Shown piece after piece: positions 7,622-14,911 of a stretch of DNA of 41,214 nt. Within the stretch, counting starts at the first letter, position 1. Every line of letters starts with the position of its first letter. The stretch covers positions 1-41,214 of the forward strand of contig JADFXD010000017.1 of NCBI GenBank assembly GCA_015233725.1, given 5' to 3'. The notes beneath the pieces were generated by a model that saw only the letters and a program-made list of their open reading frames with translations, ran no database searches and had not been told where the DNA came from. Position numbers and translations under genes: made by a program. Origin of the DNA: Nitrospirota bacterium. Its GTDB lineage: Bacteria > Nitrospirota > Thermodesulfovibrionia > Thermodesulfovibrionales > Magnetobacteriaceae.

Positions 7622-9862
7622 TTATTCGTCAACAACCTTATCTTGTTGTTTGATAAACCATGTGGGGTCTGTGATGATTTTACCTGGATAGGGTTGCATT
7701 TCGTTGGTGCCGAAGCGGCTTGCGTACTGGTTTGTAAAGCCGTCGCAGATGAAGCCTGCGGAGCAGAACATACAGGCGTCGCTTTGGCAGAAGCCGTCTC
7801 GTTTGACCTTGTTGACAACGTAGAGGTGGTATTCGCCCTCGGATTTAAAGATGTTGCGGATGTGGTCAGGGACGTGGTAGGAGATGTTGCGGGTGTCCTC
7901 GCAGAACCAGCTACAGTAGTCCCACTCGTGTGTATCGTAGCTGAGTTGGGGGTAGTTGTAGCATTTATTTTCGTGGCCCTTCATGATGCAGAAGGGGAGG
8001 TAGCGGACGTTGGCTTCCAGGCCGACCTCATCGCAATAGTCCAGGGCCTCTTTCAGGTACGGGGTGATCTCGAAGTGTCTTGACTGGAAGTCTATATCCA
8101 TCTTTGTAGACCATTCTCCGAAGGGGTTGTAGTTTATGAAGTTGATCACCCTGCCGCCGGCGTCATGGACGAGTTGCGCGATAGTCCTGAGCTGGTGGCG
8201 GTTGACTGCGGTCATGGTGCAGTTGGCGCGCCACTTCATGTCGATGGCGTGGAGGTTTTCCAGGGCGGTGATGACATTCTTCCAACTGCCTTTGACCTTG
8301 GTCAGGTCATCGTAGGTATCGCCCAGGGCGTGGATGGAGCACAGGAAGTCGTACACGCCATATTCCTTAAATTTCAGCGCCTTTTCTTTCTTTGCCAGCG
8401 CCTGCATATTGGTAATCAGCGTGGGGGTTAGTTCGATCTCTTTACAGTAGTCAAGGAGTTCAAAGATGTGCGGATATACGGTTGGTTCACCGCCTGTGAT
8501 ATCCACACGGTCGTTGCCATAGACATTTCTGTACTGGTGGGCGTCCTTCTTGCACTCCTGTAAGCTGTGCCAGTCCTTAGCGGGCGTGTAGGCGTAGTAG
8601 CAGAAGACGCAGCGCACGTTACACAGGTACCCCACGTAGAGGACACCGCGCCTGGTAATGCTGTGTTGTCTGGTCTTTTTAAGGTTAGTGGCTGGGTGCT
8701 TGAATGTTGGCATCGGGATCGCCTCGGTGGCTGTTGTGGTTGGCGTGGTCGTTCCTACACCTGTGGTGGTGGGGGCGTCGCCGTAGCCGTCGAGGGCGAT
8801 TATCTTCTGGTCGTTATAGTCAGGGCCCATGAGTGTTTGAAGGTACTGTCTGATCTCAGCCTCCCTGCCAATTGGGGTAATCAGGATGGCGTCTATATCG
8901 TGGCTATGAACCTTTAACGCCTCAGGAGGCGCTATTGTAAAGCCCATAAAGTCCTTCCCTGCCAGGTTCTTATCCACGACGAGCCTCACACCTTCCCTGA
9001 GCAGGGGTAAGAGCGATGTGGCAATGGTGCCAGCGCCGTAGATGGCTATTGCCTTTTTCTTGAGGCCGTCCTGTATGAGTGCCACGGTCCTGGTGATTAT
9101 TGCCATTTCGGTGTGGACGGTCATTGTCTTGGTTGTTCTTAAGTGAAAGTCCGGCAGGTATTGTACACCTTGGGAAAACTTAAAGGGTCTTATGTAGCCG
9201 TGTTCATCATCCCTCAGTGCTATAGATTGCACCTGGTGACCCAGGGTCTTTATATTCCGACAGAGCGCCTCCTCCGGGGAACCTTGACTATCCGGGGCGG
9301 TAAACCAGGCATCTTCGCCGTGTTTACGGAGAAGGTCCCTTAAGGCATCCGGCTCCAGGAGTATGACGTCAAAGGCATTGACGGTTATTACCGTAGTGGC
9401 CGACTTCGCAGGGTTACCACCCCCCATTGACGCAGAGGCTCTCATCTGCTCCGCGGCGCTCACCATCTGCCTCAGAGACGACAGACTTGCCTTGTCGATC
9501 CCCTTCACCCACAACAGGTACGTAAAGGATTGATGATAATCCTCCAGGGCAGCGGCCTTTAGAAGTGCCCTCCTGGCCTTGAGGCCATCGTCGTGGTAAT
9601 AGAAAAAGCAGAGGCTCTCAGGATGAAAATAGCGGGATATCTCCAGGTAAAGCCCGTGTAATTTCAGGCGTGTATGATCAGATTCGTTCTTTTTTGCTCC
9701 AGGACGCTCCTGGCTCCTTACAGTTGCGGGGTCAGATTCGCTACTCACAGTTGCTGGGTCAGTTGCCTCATTGTCAAGGACGATTGCAACGGCTATCTTG
9801 ATGTCTGTTAGTTGTCTCATATCATTGTCATCCCTCTTTATCGTTAGTGTCTTTGGAGCCAT
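7622..9862 (-). CDS. Radical SAM protein with Rossmann-like module and N-terminal helical region
   Basis: The protein has up to 746 residues. The ATG at 9862 overlaps the upstream stop; an ATG at 9820 (MRQLTDIKIAV) behind GAGGG is an alternative. Residues about 20-60 are a run of repeat-derived sequence (families A and B). Residues 60-250 are helical and unrecognised. Residues about 262-365 form the IYGAGTIATSLLPLL Rossmann-like module, followed by a threonine-rich linker (about 368-390). The radical SAM core from about 400 carries CNVRCVFC (CxxxCxxC) and DITGGEPTVYP, which includes the canonical GGEP. The C-terminal cysteines (CSWFC, CMFCSAGFIC) fit a SPASM-type auxiliary cluster domain. This suggests an anaerobic-type modification of a peptide or sugar in the glycan pathway. 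The substrate is unknown. Confidence 0.8.
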   Translation of the reverse strand: MAPKTLTIKRDDNDMRQLTDIKIAVAIVLDNEATDPATVSSESDPATVRSQERPGAKKNESDHTRLKLHGLYLEISRYFHPESLCFFYYHDDGLKARRALLKAAALEDYHQSFTYLLWVKGIDKASLSSLRQMVSAAEQMRASASMGGGNPAKSATTVITVNAFDVILLEPDALRDLLRKHGEDAWFTAPDSQGSPEEALCRNIKTLGHQVQSIALRDDEHGYIRPFKFSQGVQYLPDFHLRTTKTMTVHTEMAIITRTVALIQDGLKKKAIAIYGAGTIATSLLPLLREGVRLVVDKNLAGKDFMGFTIAPPEALKVHSHDIDAILITPIGREAEIRQYLQTLMGPDYNDQKIIALDGYGDAPTTTGVGTTTPTTTATEAIPMPTFKHPATNLKKTRQHSITRRGVLYVGYLCNVRCVFCYYAYTPAKDWHSLQECKKDAHQYRNVYGNDRVDITGGEPTVYPHIFELLDYCKEIELTPTLITNMQALAKKEKALKFKEYGVYDFLCSIHALGDTYDDLTKVKGSWKNVITALENLHAIDMKWRANCTMTAVNRHQLRTIAQLVHDAGGRVINFINYNPFGEWSTKMDIDFQSRHFEITPYLKEALDYCDEVGLEANVRYLPFCIMKGHENKCYNYPQLSYDTHEWDYCSWFCEDTRNISYHVPDHIRNIFKSEGEYHLYVVNKVKRDGFCQSDACMFCSAGFICDGFTNQYASRFGTNEMQPYPGKIITDPTWFIKQQDKVVDE
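9677..9762 (-). repeat. Nested repeats: family A inserted in a family B array, in coding DNA
   Basis: ATCAGATTCG (9677-9686) is followed by a 27-bp family A unit (9687-9713), then CTCCTTACAGTTGCGGGG (9714-9731), and then a second B unit (about 9737-9762). In the intact B copy at 40466, ATCAGATTCG is directly joined to CTCCTTACAG. A therefore sits inside B with no obvious target duplication. The stretch encodes TDPATVSSE, SDPATVRS and QERPGAKKN in frame. Confidence 0.85.
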
Positions 9863-10536
9863 TTAAGCTCTTGTACATTGTATAAATGACCATTAGTAAA
9901 ATCGTGCCATTTACGGTCAAAGCGTTCTTTATCATCGTGATTGTTAGTCTCCTCAGGCGGCATCATGCGCCTTACGCTGAGGTTCAGAGACGTTGCCACC
10001 TTTTTGCCCATCTTCCAGGCCTGCATGCACACGTCGGCCTCACAGAGACTGCCCTGATAATCAACGTCAAAACTCACCCTCTCCGGCTCCGCGACAAAGA
10101 CAACCCCGCCCTGAACCAGAGGCACATATGCCAGAGCCCCTTCTCCCGCTGGCAGACCCGCAACCTTCTCAATCACGCCGCCATGCCCAACAATCGCCCC
10201 GGCTATATCCACGGAGATCGTCCCCCCTGGCCCATCAAAGCAATGCCGACACCCTACCACAAGGACATCGGAATCAACGGCAACGTCCCTAAGCCTCGTA
10301 AGCCAGCAGACATCCTCAATAAACACATCGTCAGAGAGCAAGACCAACGGACGTCCCTGAGCTAACCTCCTAAAACCCTCAAGATACCCCCCACGACTAA
10401 CACCCTCACCGTAAACGCTATCCACTATAAAGAGCTCCGCCAGAGAAAGGTCTGTCTTTTTTAGTTGCTCAATACATCTTCTCGCCCTCGGATGATTCAT
10501 ATCCATCGTCTGTAGCACCATCATTATTTCCTTCAT
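9844..10536 (-). CDS. Short GT-A glycosyltransferase paralogue 3
   Basis: The protein has 230 residues. The start MKEIMMVLQTM, the acidic pair in VLLSDDVFIEDVCWLTRL, VVGCRHCFDG, and ADVCMQAWKMGKKVATSLNL all align with paralogues 1 and 2. The protein stops soon after RFDRKWHDF, so it lacks their TPR-like tail and the C-x5-C-x2-C motif. Only two acidic residues stand where paralogue 1 has three. It overlaps the start of the radical SAM gene by 19 nt if that gene starts at 9862. It may be a shortened, still active transferase or one on the way to loss; the length of the intact core favours function. Confidence 0.6.
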   Translation of the reverse strand: MKEIMMVLQTMDMNHPRARRCIEQLKKTDLSLAELFIVDSVYGEGVSRGGYLEGFRRLAQGRPLVLLSDDVFIEDVCWLTRLRDVAVDSDVLVVGCRHCFDGPGGTISVDIAGAIVGHGGVIEKVAGLPAGEGALAYVPLVQGGVVFVAEPERVSFDVDYQGSLCEADVCMQAWKMGKKVATSLNLSVRRMMPPEETNNHDDKERFDRKWHDFTNGHLYNVQELKWLQRH

Positions 10537-10634
10537 AAACTATCTCCTGTTATTTATCGGTCTAATATAAAGCGACCTTTAACTGAATCTGAAACATTGC
10601 CTATCCACGCCGCAATTCAAGTTTGCACAGCAAG

Positions 10635-10760
10635 AAGGGGTCAAGGGGGTCCATGACCCCTTGCAGGGGAGGTCAAGGAGGGGCCAGGAGCGTCCTGGAG
10701 CGACAAAGAAGCGGAGCCGCCCTCCTTGTCTTTTCTTTGTTTTGTTTTTCTTTGTTTTTC
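10635..10760 (+). repeat. Family C composite element (C3) with a family A insertion
   Basis: The first stem lies at 10642-10663 (CAAGGGGGTC-CAT-GACCCCTTG type). A 27-bp family A unit (10684-10710) interrupts the GC stem between GAGGGG and GCGGAGCCGCCCTCC. A long T-rich tail runs to the stop of the ABC ATPase gene at 10759. It fills most of the 222-nt gap 10537-10758. Confidence 0.8.
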
Positions 10761-11910
10761 ATATAACGTTGAAGCTGCTATTTATGAGACAGAGGGAGTT
10801 GACAACGTGGATGTTTGTCTTTAGGGGTACCTCCTGGGTCTCTATCACGAGCGGGATGTAGGCCTCTCTATCGAGGATGCCCACGCAGAGGATGTAATTG
10901 GCCTCTACCAGATTTAGATCACCGATTGTGATCTTGACGAGCCTCTTCTGCTCGTTAAAGAGATAAGGCCCCTGATTGTGCTGCGAGGACAGCGAGAAGG
11001 ATATCTGCAGGCGGTCTTTTCTGAGGATTGCCCACCCCACGTGACCATGATATGGGATATTGGACTCCACGGTAAACTCTATATCCAGCTCACGTTCGTT
11101 TAACTGATTAAACCGCAGGTCGCGGATAAAGAGGAAATTGCTCTCCTTTTTCGTATATATGGACTCTGGCGTATCTGGTTTGGTAGAACCGATTCGTGTC
11201 ATTTCGAAGTCCACGTAGGCGTTTACGACATCTTGCGTCTGTCCGATCATCATCATCTTGCCGTGATGCAGCCATATGGTTCTGGTGCAGAATATCTTGA
11301 TCTGGTACATGTCGTGAGAACAGAACAGGATAGTCTTTCCGGTGTCTTTGAAGTCGATCATCTTGTCGAGGCATTTCTTTTGGAAATACTGATCGCCCAC
11401 CGACAGGGCCTCATCGATGATCAATATATCCGGGTCTATGAGCGTTGCCACGGAGAAGGCGAGCCTCACAAACATGCCCGTAGAGTATGTCTTGAGCGGA
11501 TAGTTGATGAAGTCGCCGATTTCGGAGAAGGCTATTATATCGTTGACCTTCTTTTTTATTGTTGCCCTGGCAATTCCTAGCAGAGAGGCGTAGAAGTATA
11601 TGTTTTCAAGGCCGCTGAGTTCCGGGTGAAACCCTGACCCCAGTTCAAGCAGGGCAGATACCATCCCCTTGACGTCTACCTTGCCCGATGTCGGTGTCAG
11701 GGTGCGCGCCAGTATCTTTAACAGCGTACTCTTGCCTGAGCCGTTTTCACCGATGATGCCGAGCGTCTGCCCTGCCTCGACGTCGAATGTGACCCGATCG
11801 AGGGCCACAAAGTCCTGGTGATAGCCCCTGCGAAAGACTATCTCCTTCAGGCGATTTATTGGTCTGTCATATATCTTGTAAACCTTGGTCAGTTCGTATA
11901 CGCTAATCAG
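10759..11910 (-). CDS. Wzt/TagH-type polysaccharide ABC transporter ATPase
   Basis: Walker A is GENGSGKST, the signature region is TYSTGMFVRLAF and Walker B is DILIIDEALSVGD. After residue about 260 a beta-rich C-terminal domain fits the carbohydrate-binding domain of Wzt. The family drives export of O-antigen or teichoic-type polymers through an inner-membrane permease; no permease gene is seen here. The first canonical start, GTG 11808, would remove the conserved N-terminus. Upstream in frame the DNA encodes ISVYELTKVYKIYDRPINRL, typical of the family, back to a stop. The only possible starts there are CTG (11910) or ATT (11907), 5 or 8 nt after TAAGGAG. That ribosome site comes from a family B repeat. 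Confidence 0.85.
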   Translation of the reverse strand: MISVYELTKVYKIYDRPINRLKEIVFRRGYHQDFVALDRVTFDVEAGQTLGIIGENGSGKSTLLKILARTLTPTSGKVDVKGMVSALLELGSGFHPELSGLENIYFYASLLGIARATIKKKVNDIIAFSEIGDFINYPLKTYSTGMFVRLAFSVATLIDPDILIIDEALSVGDQYFQKKCLDKMIDFKDTGKTILFCSHDMYQIKIFCTRTIWLHHGKMMMIGQTQDVVNAYVDFEMTRIGSTKPDTPESIYTKKESNFLFIRDLRFNQLNERELDIEFTVESNIPYHGHVGWAILRKDRLQISFSLSSQHNQGPYLFNEQKRLVKITIGDLNLVEANYILCVGILDREAYIPLVIETQEVPLKTNIHVVNSLCLINSSFNVI

Positions 11911-11914
11911 GGCA

Positions 11915-11934
11915 GCTCCTTACAGTCACTGGGG
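11915..11934 (-). repeat. Family B repeat supplying the ribosome binding site of the ABC ATPase gene
   Basis: The + strand reads GCTCCTTACAGTCACTGGGG. On the minus strand its end, TAAGGAG, sits 5-8 nt before the CTG/ATT start of the ATPase frame. This suggests that insertion rebuilt the translation start region. Confidence 0.75.
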
Positions 11935-11962
11935 AGGTTTCATTTATTAAGGAGTAAGTATT

Positions 11963-13048
11963 TTACCATTGCTTGGGGATAAACCCTTGTATGTTTTTCA
12001 CTTCCATAAGCCAGCCACCCACGCCAAGCACCATTAGTCCCCTACGCTCCGCATAGGCAAGCACACTTTTTTCCACAAACAGGCTTGCTAAAATACCTAC
12101 GAGCTTCTTTGCAGCATACTCATGAAAGATATCTTTGAAACCATCGAGGTCTTTTATAAACGTATTGACACTCTCACTGCTTAAGGAACTCTTTGTACTG
12201 TTGAGAAATACATAATCTCTGGTAACCGCGATAGCGTCAAACTCCTTTAAATTACCATCCTGACATTCCTTTTTCCGCCTAATCATCATATCTATAACCT
12301 TAAAACCAAAATACTCGTTTATTATACGAGGCAGGCTTGGATGAATCAAGTCTTCCACCATTGTTCCTTGCTTTGCAGACATCTTACCCCATTGAACATT
12401 ACAATCATGTCTAAACATCTCAATATTTTTACTGAGGCGGTCGACTTCCTTACTAGTAATCTTGAGTTGCTCATCAGTCTCTGCTAGTTGCTTGTCCGTA
12501 AGTTTGAGTTGCTCATCAGTCTCTGCTAGTTGCTTGTCCGTAATCTTGAGTTGCTCATCAGTCTCTGCTAGTTGCTTGTCCGTAAGTTTGAGTTGCTCAT
12601 CAGTCTCTGCTAGTTGCTTGTCCGTAAGTTTGAGTTGCTCATCAGTCTCTGCTAGTTGCTTGTCCGTACGAGCGAGTTGCTCGTTAGTCTCCGCTAGTTG
12701 CTTGTCCGTACGAGCGAGTTGCTCGTTAGTCTCCGCTAGTTGCTTGTCCGTACGAGCAAGTTGTTCGTTTGTAAGCTCGATTTGCTTGTAAGTCTGCGCA
12801 CTAGCAATCTTGAGTTGTTCGTCAGTCTCTGCTATTTGCTTGTCCGTACGTGCGAGTTGCTCGTTAGTCTCCACGAGTTGCTTGTCAACGCGATCGACCT
12901 GCATCTTTAATTTTTCTGTATCGTTGCGGATCTCTTCCTTAAACTCTCGTAGTTCCGCCTCTGTCTGCGCCTGAGCCTGCCCTACAACTCTCATATACTG
13001 CACTAAGGCCTCTTCAAGTCTGTCTACCCGCTCTATAACTCCAGGCAT
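11963..13048 (-). CDS. Coiled-coil protein with C-terminal DUF3782/PD-(D/E)XK-like domain
   Basis: The protein has 361 residues and follows a strong AGGAGG site. Residues 1-54 are helical. Residues 55-198 are ten units of a 14-residue repeat, DKQLAETDEQLKLT and variants, predicted as a long coiled coil. Residues about 215-361 resemble the nuclease-like domain of the gene at 18608-19168 (MVEDLIHPSLPRIINEYFGF; FDAIAVTRDYVFL). Where that protein has the catalytic EVKST, this one reads NSTKSS, so the glutamate of the PD-(D/E)XK core seems lost and the domain is probably non-cleaving. The function is unknown. A DNA-linked tether or structural rod is only a guess. The repeat number is likely to vary between strains. 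Confidence 0.7.
   Translation of the reverse strand: MPGVIERVDRLEEALVQYMRVVGQAQAQTEAELREFKEEIRNDTEKLKMQVDRVDKQLVETNEQLARTDKQIAETDEQLKIASAQTYKQIELTNEQLARTDKQLAETNEQLARTDKQLAETNEQLARTDKQLAETDEQLKLTDKQLAETDEQLKLTDKQLAETDEQLKITDKQLAETDEQLKLTDKQLAETDEQLKITSKEVDRLSKNIEMFRHDCNVQWGKMSAKQGTMVEDLIHPSLPRIINEYFGFKVIDMMIRRKKECQDGNLKEFDAIAVTRDYVFLNSTKSSLSSESVNTFIKDLDGFKDIFHEYAAKKLVGILASLFVEKSVLAYAERRGLMVLGVGGWLMEVKNIQGFIPKQW
12455..12886 (-). repeat. Tandem 42-bp coding repeats
   Basis: Ten consecutive units of about 42 bp encode the 14-residue coiled-coil repeat. One unit is shorter and altered (SAQTYKQIELTNEQLART region). Neighbouring units are nearly identical at the DNA level, which implies recent expansion. 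The opposite strand is also open over the array, but only as a by-product. Confidence 0.9.
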
Positions 13049-13119
13049 CTCTCTAATACCTCCTGATATAATCTGTCTGTCTTTATTTTACCATTACACA
13101 CGCCTGTCTTTCATGGAGT

Positions 13120-14829
13120 TTATTTTGTTGGAATCATCGACGGTGAAACTGATGATGGATTTTGGTTGTCGAAAAGTTCCTTGGCCCGTGCTAAATTCTG
13201 AGCGGCCTCTTCAAAATCCGGCCTTATCTCCAGCGCCTTATTGAAATAGTATATGCTCTGAGCAGCCATACCCTTATTGAGAAGGACAACCCCCATGCCA
13301 TCATATGCGTAATGTTCACGGGTGTTTGGCCTGATTCTGATCGATTTCTTGTAATTGTCATAGGCCTTGTCCAGATCGTTTCTTGTAAAATAGATGTCGC
13401 CGATGATTGTATAGGCGATCTCATCAAAAGGTTTTATGCGTAAGGCCTTTTTACAAGCGTCCAAGGCCTCGTCATACCTACCTGACTTTAGTAAGGAGAT
13501 ACAATATAGTTGGTATTTTAGGCTATTTTCATCCGTTACTTCCAGGGCATGTCTATAGAGGGTTTCATTATTTTGCCAATACTGCACCTGTTTCCTTGCT
13601 AATACCGCGCAAGCGACAACGATGAACAGCGCGCCTGTTGCTATTAAAATCCTTACACGCCTTGACGTCAACACCGAACTGGGGATAATCATGGCTATGA
13701 TCAAGAATAGCCCCGTGTATGGGATGTAGGTATACCTGTCGGCAGTGTAAGAGATCAATCCCACAGAGACTATCCCTATAGCAGGGACTAAGGTTGCTAT
13801 AAACCAGAGCCATCCACAGAAAAAAAACGGCGCTCGCCTGACTGCCATAATTGCCATCAGAGAGACCAATATGATTGTCAGGGCAGAGTAGACGTTTTCA
13901 TACATAGGCCATGTCTGTGTATCCTTAACGTATACAAAGGCCATGTTGACGGGAATAAACATTTTTTTTATGTATGTAAAATAAGATACAAGGACTTTTT
14001 CGATATGAAACCTTATTGGGATGTTGTTATGTACCTCTGTGGACTGGGCATAATACGTTAAGGCAATGGAGACAAGAGATAAGACCACAAGAGGGAGCTT
14101 TTCATAGATCAAGGTGATTAGGCTGGTCGGTTTAATTTGCAGGTTGTTAAGGCGGTCTAACCCCTCGTCGCCTGTCTGTTGTGCTGGATTGAGTTTTAGA
14201 CGTCTCAGCGGCCAGTAGTCCATCAGCAACAGCACAAATGGTAATGTAACCATCATGGGTTTTGACAACAGGCCAAGGGTAAAGGACAATAGCAGCAAGA
14301 GGTACTTCCTCACGGATGGCCTTTGGGCGTAGTAGACATACGACAGCATCGTCAGGAACCAAAAGAAAACGCTCAAGACGTCTTTACGCTCGGACACCCA
14401 TGCCACCGACTCCACGTGCATTGGATGAAGGGCAAAGAGCGCCGCTATAAAAGCGCTCCTGAAGACTGCGTTTGTCATCTTGCTAAATACTACAAAGAGC
14501 AATATGGCGTTTGTTATATGAAAAAACACGTTGGTCAGGTGGTGCCATCCTGGGTCCAGACCGAAGAACTCAACGTCTGACATGTGGGACAATATCGTTA
14601 AAGGGTGCCAATTGTGTACCTCAAAGGTTGTAAAGGCCAATATGACGTTGTCCCAGGTAAGGCCGTTTTTGACATTCTGATTTTGATAAACATATCCATC
14701 GTCATCAATGTCAACGAAGTCAAAATGTCTTACGTCCGCGTAGACAGACAGTGTCAGGACAATCAGGGATAAGATAATCAAGCCAGACGGGGTGAGCGCC
14801 TTTTTTTTAATATCAGTCATTTGTCGCAA
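13120..14829 (-). CDS. TMTC-like membrane glycosyltransferase with TPRs (1)
   Basis: The protein has 569 residues. The TTG at 14829 or the ATG at 14820 may start it; neither has a strong ribosome site. The first helix (SGLIILSLIVLTLSVYA) is followed by FVDIDDDGYVYQN, HNWHPLTILSHM and LFALHPMHVESVAWVSERKD. These are the hallmarks of the bacterial relatives of TMTC/GT39-type lipid-linked sugar transferases, with many membrane spans to about residue 420. Residues about 430-560 form TPR units (LKSGRYDEALDACKKAL, NKALEIRPDFEEAA). The family transfers a sugar from a polyprenyl phosphate carrier to a protein or glycan outside the membrane. It is followed by a relative at 14912-16852, from which it is 82 nt away. 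Confidence 0.75.
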   Translation of the reverse strand: MRQMTDIKKKALTPSGLIILSLIVLTLSVYADVRHFDFVDIDDDGYVYQNQNVKNGLTWDNVILAFTTFEVHNWHPLTILSHMSDVEFFGLDPGWHHLTNVFFHITNAILLFVVFSKMTNAVFRSAFIAALFALHPMHVESVAWVSERKDVLSVFFWFLTMLSYVYYAQRPSVRKYLLLLLSFTLGLLSKPMMVTLPFVLLLMDYWPLRRLKLNPAQQTGDEGLDRLNNLQIKPTSLITLIYEKLPLVVLSLVSIALTYYAQSTEVHNNIPIRFHIEKVLVSYFTYIKKMFIPVNMAFVYVKDTQTWPMYENVYSALTIILVSLMAIMAVRRAPFFFCGWLWFIATLVPAIGIVSVGLISYTADRYTYIPYTGLFLIIAMIIPSSVLTSRRVRILIATGALFIVVACAVLARKQVQYWQNNETLYRHALEVTDENSLKYQLYCISLLKSGRYDEALDACKKALRIKPFDEIAYTIIGDIYFTRNDLDKAYDNYKKSIRIRPNTREHYAYDGMGVVLLNKGMAAQSIYYFNKALEIRPDFEEAAQNLARAKELFDNQNPSSVSPSMIPTK

Positions 14830-14911
14830 TCCGCTTTAACTCACCTCACTATTAACTTACCCGTCAGGTCGAACTGCCTCAGGCGTTAATACAGCCCCTT
14901 ACCGCATTGTA

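Noticed and set aside
7082-8083. 333-codon open frame on the + strand
   Set aside because: It crosses two well-supported minus-strand genes and a repeat element, and its composition is unlike a protein.
12462-12791. Open frame on the + strand over the repeats
   Set aside because: It is a serine/cysteine-rich shadow of the coiled-coil gene without a ribosome site.
12455-12886. Regular 42-bp repeats that could be taken for a CRISPR array
   Set aside because: There are no spacers; the units are contiguous and encode a coiled coil in the minus-strand gene.
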